DNA of 64,000 nucleotides from Isoetes taiwanensis (lineage: Eukaryota > Streptophyta > Lycopodiopsida > Isoetales > Isoetaceae). The notes under the pieces are model-generated. The model was not told where the DNA came from and did no database searches. It worked only from the letters and a program-made list of their open reading frames with translations. Each line of letters opens with the position of its first letter. The first letter of the stretch is position 1. Where the stretch lies: assembly GCA_021234155.1 (NCBI GenBank), contig JAJEKV010000398.1, positions 45,138 through 109,137 of the forward strand. Reading direction: 5' to 3'. Of this stretch, positions 57,425 to 64,000 are shown one piece after another. The translations under genes and the position numbers were made by a program.

Positions 57425-59474
57425 AGACGTAAACCACAGGTAGGGGGGTTCCTGGTAATTATACTAGTTATTCCTTTTTAGTAACCTAGTTATAAGAAGC
57501 TTAAGCGGCACTACCATAACACTACCAAGAAGTAATTTTTCTTTTCTACAACCTCGGTTCTTTCTTGCTTCGATGCAGATATGGTGTCTTCAAGCTCCGC
57601 TATGGAGTCTTTAAGATCTTGCTATGGCAGCTTCTAAGTCCAAATAAGAAGTACACAGAGCAGCAAGTTCGAAGCCGCCGCTCCTCCTGCCATTTTTTTG
57701 TATTTGCTGTTCAGCTGCATGATTCACCAGGCGGATTCTTTTGCTCTTTTCTTTTTTCCTTTTCTGCTCTACCAGAATCTTCTATTTTTTCAGGATCGCT
57801 GCCTTCTTCTTTGCTAGCTACTGGGCCATTGGAATGGATAACTCTTGGAGGTGTATTTAGACGTTTTTTTTTATGCCGGATCAGCTTAGAATGAACCCTT
57901 GTCTGCTTCCATTTAGAGGAAACAGAGAAAACAAACAAGAATTGGGGGAAGAACTCCTGTAAGCTGGAGAAGAACCCTTGTACGTGCTTTCAAACTTCAT
58001 TTGCTTGCTCAAATCAAAAGAATCTTCAAAAAAAAAAAAAAAAAAAAACTTGAATCTGCATTGAATTTGCTTGAATCGCCCCTACAAGCTAATCGACGGA
58101 ATTCCCCCTACCTGTAGGCCACGTGCGTAAACCCACGGGCAGTCAAGGATTTCTGTAAGATCCGTGGTAGATCCGTGGTAGGCTTTACACACCAGAGGGA
58201 TCAATCTGCAACGGGACAGGTCCTCCTTATCTACCGGTCTAGCCCCACCCACAGCCAGGCGGGCTCTTATGCACATGCCGCATTCATTGGAATTTAATAA
58301 GGCTATCTAGATACATCAACTACTGAGGCTTTCAAGGTCTCTACCTCCCCTTCCTAATACACAAGAGTGCGCATAAAGTAGAACCTCATCATCTATAGAA
58401 CTGAAATATAGAATAACATCTAATCTGCCTGCTTAAACATACATGGTTAGGTTCCTTTGTTGGGCTTATGATCTCAGAGTCTATAAGGCCTCTACGCTAA
58501 ACTAACATGCTAAACCAGCACATTGCCGGACTAAAAGTTGGCATTGCACAACAGAATTGCGATTTACTTGAACCTTGGCTTGCTCTAACTCCTGGAGTGC
58601 GTCCATGCTTTTGCTGAAGGTGAAGGCGATCGAATCTTGGAGTTGTGTTGTGCAAAGCTGGCTTGACAGTGTCGAGCAATGCGAAATAGCAGCTTTGTTC
58701 GGATGAAATGGCTCAAGGAAGCTGAAATGCGAAAATGGAAAAGGTTTAGGGTTTTCCCTTTTGTTCCTTTTACATGATCTTTAAGGGTTAAGGCTAAAAA
58801 GGCATGTGGGGTTTTTCCACGTGGCATGGGGTTTAAATGCACATGCAAAGATATGTGCAACCTAGGAAGTTGCCCCGTAGGGCGTAACACTTTACGGTTT
58901 TCAAATATATGTTGTCAAGGCAACATGTACGAGTGACGTAGCCGTGTAATATATGTATTTATACCATATATTATGCTGGAATATCACAATCTCCCCACCT
59001 TGAATTGTTGTTGTCTGCAGCATCACGAGTCTCCCCACCTTGGAAACCTGCATGGTCCCTGCAACACATTCCATGTATGCACTTCCAACAATTACCTCAA
59101 GGTAATACTTAAGTTGATTATTATGATCACATCCTTTATTTCATAAGAATTTATTATAGTAAGGTAATTTCTCAACCCTTACTTAAATTATCATTTAATA
59201 TCCACAAAACTTTTATAACTTTTCGCACTTAATATACACAAGGTTTTCAAAATTTTATAATTTAAAGGCCCATTCCATCTTTTTGCAACATATTATGACA
59301 AAATATGTGTTGTAAGTCTTCGCAGTGCAACCCTCCTGCCGTTTAGATCCTTCTATTGCCCTGCAGGTCCAACACTATGTTAATACACATTTATTTATTA
59401 TAAAGTTGGTTATTAGGGAAAAACACCTATTTAATTACACTTGATTAACTATATGGATGCAAGACTAATCTCCC
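57425..59474. other. No recognisable gene
   Basis: Short frames and an A run (58028-58048). Nothing supported. Confidence 0.4.
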
Positions 59475-60080
59475 GGCATAGGACGAGGATGCTTCTTCCA
59501 TCGTGGCCGTGGAGACAGCGCCCGATAATGCCTAGGATGATCACTCATGCCTACACCTTTCGTCGCCCTTGGCGTGGAGGATGGCGTGTTCCCCATAGTA
59601 GGCATTGACAAGAGATGATTTCCTATCAATGCATGAACTAAATGACCTCTTATCTCTCAATTTCGTCTACTTTCGTGGCGACGGAAGTAGACTTCTTAAT
59701 CTACCTCGCACTCACCTATTGGTTCAATGTCGACTACTTCCGTGACGAGTCGACCTTTGCATTGCTCCATGAATTGGGGGTGCTGCTTCTCCAAATCTGA
59801 TTGTAGTACCCCTGTAGCATCCCCCATAGGTAAGTGTGTCCACTTCACTAAGTATTGGAGAAATTGGAATCTTCTTATCTTTTTATAGGACCTGTCGAGA
59901 AGAACCTCCGGGACAATCTCGAGTTGATCATCCGTCATTTCCAGTAACTCTGTTGTCTCCAATATTTCCTCTGGATTAGGAGTGTGCCTCTTCAGGGGAA
60001 TTACGTAGAAGACTCGATGGATTTTGAGGTGTGCTGGCAGGTCCAACTTGTAGGAACAGATCTGTCTAGTAAGGAAGAAT
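59475..60080 (-). mobile_element. Ty3/Gypsy chromovirus integrase end and chromodomain
   Basis: Minus strand. YKLDLPAHLKIHRVFYV and LKRHTPNP (about 60050-59985) are the integrase C-terminal GPF/chromo linker. A chromodomain follows (PEVLLDRSYKKIRR, QYLVKWTHLPMGDATGV, about 59915-59810), in which the usual Trp near the end of the motif is replaced by Gly. A basic tail continues to about 59475. RT, RNase H and LTRs are not present. Confidence 0.85.
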
Positions 60081-60119
60081 GAAGGAGGCTGATGTCGTCT
60101 CCATATCCTACAAACCGAA

Positions 60120-60162
60120 CTAAAATTAAAAATAAAAAAAAATAAAAATAAAAATAAAAAAG
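60120..60162. repeat. (AAAAAT)n low-complexity run
   Basis: A/T-only repeat beside the Gypsy fragment. Confidence 0.8.
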
Positions 60163-60529
60163 CATGAGAAAGGATCCTTGCACAAAGGCTCTGGTCGCAG
60201 GGTTTGAAGGAACCTAAAATATTTACTTGTGCCCTTCCTACATGGAACCCAAGTGTTCTCATGATTGTAGCCCTTCGTGTTCTTTCACGCAGGGGAACAC
60301 TCAACCTTGAGCAGCACCCGTCCACATTATTGATGAATCGGATTATTGCTTTGGCTTCATATGCCTCTATGGACAATATAAAACCAAAATCCACATCTAT
60401 TTTGGAAGAGACATCAGCATCACCTACCTACATATTTAGATATCATAAACATCTTGAATATATACGCACTAACCATAGGCGCTAGGCGCTTCACAGACTG
60501 TTTGACCTAAACGGTTTTGTAGAGGGGCC

Positions 60530-61253
60530 ATGGCCCGAAAGAAAGCAGGCTCTCCTTCGAGGGAAGAAGCAACGGAATATGAAGGCGACTCAGGGAGTAT
60601 ACTAGCATTAGTGCAGGACCTGAAGCAAGAAATTGTATGCCTCAGGTGCGAGGTAAAAGGGATTCGAGCTACCTTAGACGAATTGGTGATCCAAAACGCC
60701 AATTTGAAAAATCAAAATAATGAGCTTTCAACATCCCTCCGAACACCAGTACAGGATTACTCAGCGCAGATCAGAGAATTAGAAAGCAAATTAGCATCCC
60801 TGATAGCAGAAACTACCAGGGAGCAAATGAGGATACATCAATAGGAGATGGCCACAGAAAAGGTTGACCAAGATGCCCAAGCAAAGAACATAAGAATATC
60901 TGGCATCATTGAGACTGAAAATGAGGATATCAACGAAGTTGTAGACAGATTTTTCACTGATAAAATGCATCTTCATGAGCCACAACATGTCTATGTGAGG
61001 CGATCAGGGAAGCCAGGAGCATACAATAGAGCAATCTTGGTGAAATTCCAGAGTGTAGAAGCAAGAGATCGTGTGATGATAAACCGTAGTGCACTGAAAG
61101 GCGAAAAGATTTGGTTAGATCATGACATGACACCAGCTCAATTGGACACAGGAAGAAAGAATGGAATAAGGTGAAAGAAACAAGAGAACATGGGTTTGTA
61201 GCATATATAGATAAAGGAGGAAAAGCTGTAGTTTCGAACAGAAAACATAAATA
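60530..61253 (+). pseudogene. LINE ORF1 (RRM-type, L1 ORF1p-like)
   Basis: ATG at 60530 opens an acidic coiled-coil region with leucine heptads (LVQDLKQEIVCLRCEVKG, to about residue 104). An RRM-like core with KNIRISGII, RAILVKFQSVEARDRV and KIWLDHDMTPAQL (60880-61150) matches the nucleic-acid-binding protein of L1-type elements. An in-frame TAG (60842-60844) and a frameshift near 61163 break it. The shifted frame ends at TAG 61251-61253, just before ORF2. Confidence 0.8.
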
Positions 61254-62404
61254 GGGAGACAGGGTCTTGAAGGTTATCATGTGGAATTCACATGGGTTGA
61301 ATCAAGCCAAAGTAGCAGCTACAAATGAAACGTGGAAGCAGGGGGACTTACTATTATTTGTTGAAACCTGGGTGCACCAGGCAAATGCCTTGCCAGAAAT
61401 TCCGAGGTATGCTACAATTGCAAATGCTTGGAACGAAAAGAGGAGTATGATAGGGCGGGGATATGGGGGCAAAACGGTATATAGCAGGCAGGGGATAGCA
61501 CATGACATAAAATTGATAACTGAAGATGCTAACAAACAATATATATGGCTTAAAATTAAGGACGCTATATTTATGCATATGCTATTTTGCACCTCTAAAT
61601 TCGCAGATATATAGCAGCCACGAATTTGACAAGTTAGATCTATTTCAGGCTTTGTGTGGAGATATTCAAACTTTTAGTAGAGAAGGAAAAGTCATGATAC
61701 TTGGAGACTTTAGCGCCAGGATAGGGGAAAGACAAGCAAAGACCCATGACAATATCATGGATGTGCATCTACATGAGTTAAATGAGCCACTATATGAGAG
61801 GAAATCAGCAGACAAAATTGCAAATCAAATGGGTGATATGCTACTGGAAATGAGCATGGTCTGTAATCTAAAAATCATGAATGGGATCAGGCGGTTTGAG
61901 AGTACAGGAGATTATACATGCTGGAATCACGCAGGATCTAGTGCCATTGATTTTGTGTTGGCAAAGAACTATGACATAATTCAGGATTTCAGATTGTGGC
62001 GCAAGCTTCCTGAGTCGGATCATGTCCCATTAATGGTAGATATCTGTATTACTTGCAAGCATAAACAGAAGATTATGTCCTTTCACCCAAGAATAAAGGT
62101 TAATTACAAACTTCATAGTTTATACAAAACGAACATAGAAGAAATGCTTACCCATGTGCACTGGAAGAATGATCTTGAAGAGGATGCTGCACTATTTACT
62201 AGGATAGTGCTTCAATCAGCAGAGCAAGTGTTTGGTAGCACGAAGCGATGTGCCTCAGGTAGGCCGAATAATGCGTGGTGGGACCAAGACTGCCAGAGAG
62301 CAAGAGATCAGCTGCCAGCGAGATGCATACAGAAACCAAAATGGTATAAAAATCTTTTAAGGCAAAAGAAGCACATCTTCAAAGAGAGCAAGTGCCAGGA
62401 GTTA

Positions 62405-62424
62405 AAGGAAGGAAGGAAGGAAGG
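62405..62424. repeat. (AAGG)n microsatellite at LINE 3' tail
   Basis: Five GGAA units mark the tail of the nested minus-strand LINE and the left junction with the plus-strand LINE. Confidence 0.8.
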
Positions 62425-63795
62425 AAGTATATTTTAACATCCACGGAGGCCAATTGGCCTATGAGACGGTGATACAATATAGCGGAGAGTTTCCAAACAC
62501 AAAAGAAAACCACAGAAACCCAGTACAATGTGTCTCTACCACCGGGATGAAAAAACCCCCCATGTGGGAGGAAAAACCCTTGTAGTAGGCGTTCAGAGGC
62601 CCTATCACGGGCGCCAAATTCCCCGTCTTTGTGAGGGACTCCCCGCCGGTGGAGACTTGCGAATGTAGGACGCGAGGCCCGCAACCTTTGGGGAAGCCGG
62701 CCAGTTGATGAATTGCTATCTCGAGCATCTCGGGAGATCGGCATGAGCTGCTTTCCGGATGTGTGCATATCTTTGGGCATTCTGTAGAGCATGGTGTTCA
62801 TCTTCTACTATCTCGCATGTGACAAAGACTGCATAATCTCTCATGGGGATTCCCCGCCGCCTCCATCCGCACTCCCAGCCGCCTGTCTCAATTCTAAGAT
62901 GATGGGACCCCTGTCCTTATTGCCGCTATAGCTCTCCGTTTCTTGGTAGAGATGTGTGCCTTCAAATCTTTGGTGGGGCCATGTTCAAGCGACGGATTAA
63001 CCTGCGTGGTGGTAGTTTCTGTTTTGGGCTTTGCAAGAGTGGGTGCATCCCACGGAGAGGCAAAGAAAGCGCTCATTCAAATGCAGCTCCTGCTCGCGAT
63101 ATCAGAACATATCCATAATGTGTTGATAGTCTATGGACTATCTTGCTAACTATCCCCTACAATGCCCCCGCCACACTCTTCTTTGACGTTGTGGCCCTTG
63201 TGCCAATAATGAGGCACGGGAGGAAGACGCCAGGCATCCATTCCGGCCAACCTTATGGAAATATGCAAGGTGCCCGCCGATAGCGTAATCGCCGCCAGGG
63301 CCAAAAGCCGCCTCATACAACAAAATCGGATAAGGCACCGTGGTCTTGACGCCAAGGCGTATGTCAGAAAGCCTTCTCGTCCCTCTCTAGCTTATCCCAA
63401 GTACCTTTGCTAACGGCTGCCCCTGGACCTCTACCCCATACAAAGAATACCGGGTTCCACGAAAGTGCTCGGAATCGTGTGTTTTGCGTGCCTAATCGCA
63501 GAGATCTATTCTCAGAATAGCCTATTCTCAGATTGCATATTGTGGCTTTCCATATCAATAATGACCCTTCTTTCTTTACTCATCCCATAGCATGTTAGCA
63601 GAGAAATCGATTCCCTGATACTTAAAGGTCCTTACAACTTCCATCCTTTGTCCTCTGTAATAGAAGTCTGGGATATCATCTTCGCTACAAGCGGGATTGG
63701 CAGCAGCTTGGTTTTCGCCTGGTTGGCCATCATTCTGCTATGTCACGTAATTGGTCGAAGCGGATCCAAATGTTCCTGCATACTCCTAGCTTGTA
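62405..63795 (-). mobile_element. LINE (RT thumb to 3' end), nested in the plus-strand LINE
   Basis: Minus strand. About 63780-63720 reads MQEHLDPL and MMANQAKTK, and 63680-63590 reads DDIPDFYYRGQRMEVVRTFK, the RT thumb region. IAAIRTG follows at about 62950, then a degraded EDEHHAL knuckle near 62800. The 3' part has the family's AAAACC-type stem (about 62548-62576) and TGGATGTTAAAA. The terminus is an (CCTT)n run (62405-62424). Many stops and shifts are present. It belongs to the same family as the copies at 22563 and 37110, but is longer. Confidence 0.7.
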
Positions 63796-64000
63796 TGGGA
63801 CAATAAGCTCAAAGACCTTCTGGAGGTCACTGCAAGGGAGGGCAGAAACACCAGATCTGGACTCAACAAATTTGTTGAAATTGGTACAAACTATTTATGG
63901 GACTAAGGATGCAGAGGGAATGCATTTTGCAGCCACACGTGTGGACTTATTTTCTAAGCAGGAAGTAAGTGAGACATTAGCAAATATGGACAATAATAAA

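Larger units (their letters stand above)
61254..64000 (+). mobile_element. LINE ORF2: endonuclease and RT linker, interrupted and cut by window edge
   Basis: The APE-type endonuclease runs 61267-62080: VIMWNSHGLN, LLFVETW, GDFSARIG, SSAIDFVLA, ESDHVPL. The usual catalytic Asn of GDFN is Ser here. A frameshift lies near 61590. The frame continues to about 62404, where a minus-strand LINE is inserted. It resumes at about 63796 with KTFWRSLQGRAETPDL and EVSETLANMDNNK, the linker that precedes RT, and then leaves the window. Together with ORF1 this is the most complete LINE here. Confidence 0.8.

Noticed and set aside
59696-60394. Single 232-residue protein on the minus strand
   Set aside because: Only the part below about 60080 is Gypsy integrase/chromodomain. 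The rest crosses an A/T-rich low-complexity run and unrelated DNA.

Overview
This window looks like nuclear DNA of a land plant with a large, repeat-rich genome. The evidence is spliceosomal introns, plant-type genes (a RimP-like protein with a transit-type leader, an NRG2-like DUF632 protein, squalene synthase, a carotenoid-isomerase-like exon, GLE1) and dense plant LINE, Copia, Gypsy, hAT and Mutator-like remains. A fern or another plant with long intergenic regions would fit, but nothing here fixes the species.

Only two genes look intact. One is a five-exon RimP-like gene (18101-20000, +) whose exons join to 339 codons without a stop. The other is an uninterrupted GLE1 mRNA-export factor gene (52234-54174, -). 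Recognisable pseudogenes are an FCP1/NLI phosphatase-like gene (about 3407-5223, +), a cytochrome P450 (27360-32654, -) and squalene synthase (40510-41973, +). Lone exons resemble CLASP, carotenoid isomerase and an ankyrin protein.

The most unusual feature is a family of three composite elements: A 410-3408, B 13549-15630 and C 27649-30435. Each has the same 5' module (about 250 bp, starting near TAGCATAATAACAGGGGG), then a gene fragment in the sense direction with introns kept. Next comes a GGCCCCGAAGGGGCC-type hairpin with a T-tract ending TTTAGT. Directly after that is a fold-back module of up to about 460 bp. Removing copy C restores the P450 reading frame with no evident target duplication, which suggests a rolling-circle (Helitron-like) transposon that captures gene fragments. 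A 432-bp head-to-tail repeat at 5693-6555 starts with the same tip and contains tRNA-like promoter boxes.

Other mobile DNA by region: a minus-strand L1-type LINE fused to an inverted Copia fragment inside one 13-bp target duplication (8623-12900), itself carrying a Mutator-like insertion; a Pack-MULE candidate (20903-21628); four or five 5'-truncated copies of one LINE family with a shared 3' hairpin; a hAT-like element in the P450 intron; a 5'-truncated LINE with a 15-bp target duplication (33024-35131); a solo LTR in a squalene synthase exon (40898-41468); Gypsy integrase and chromodomain fragments; and a LINE with ORF1 and endonuclease (60530-64000) split by another LINE. Many short tandem duplications (54-150 bp) lie in between.
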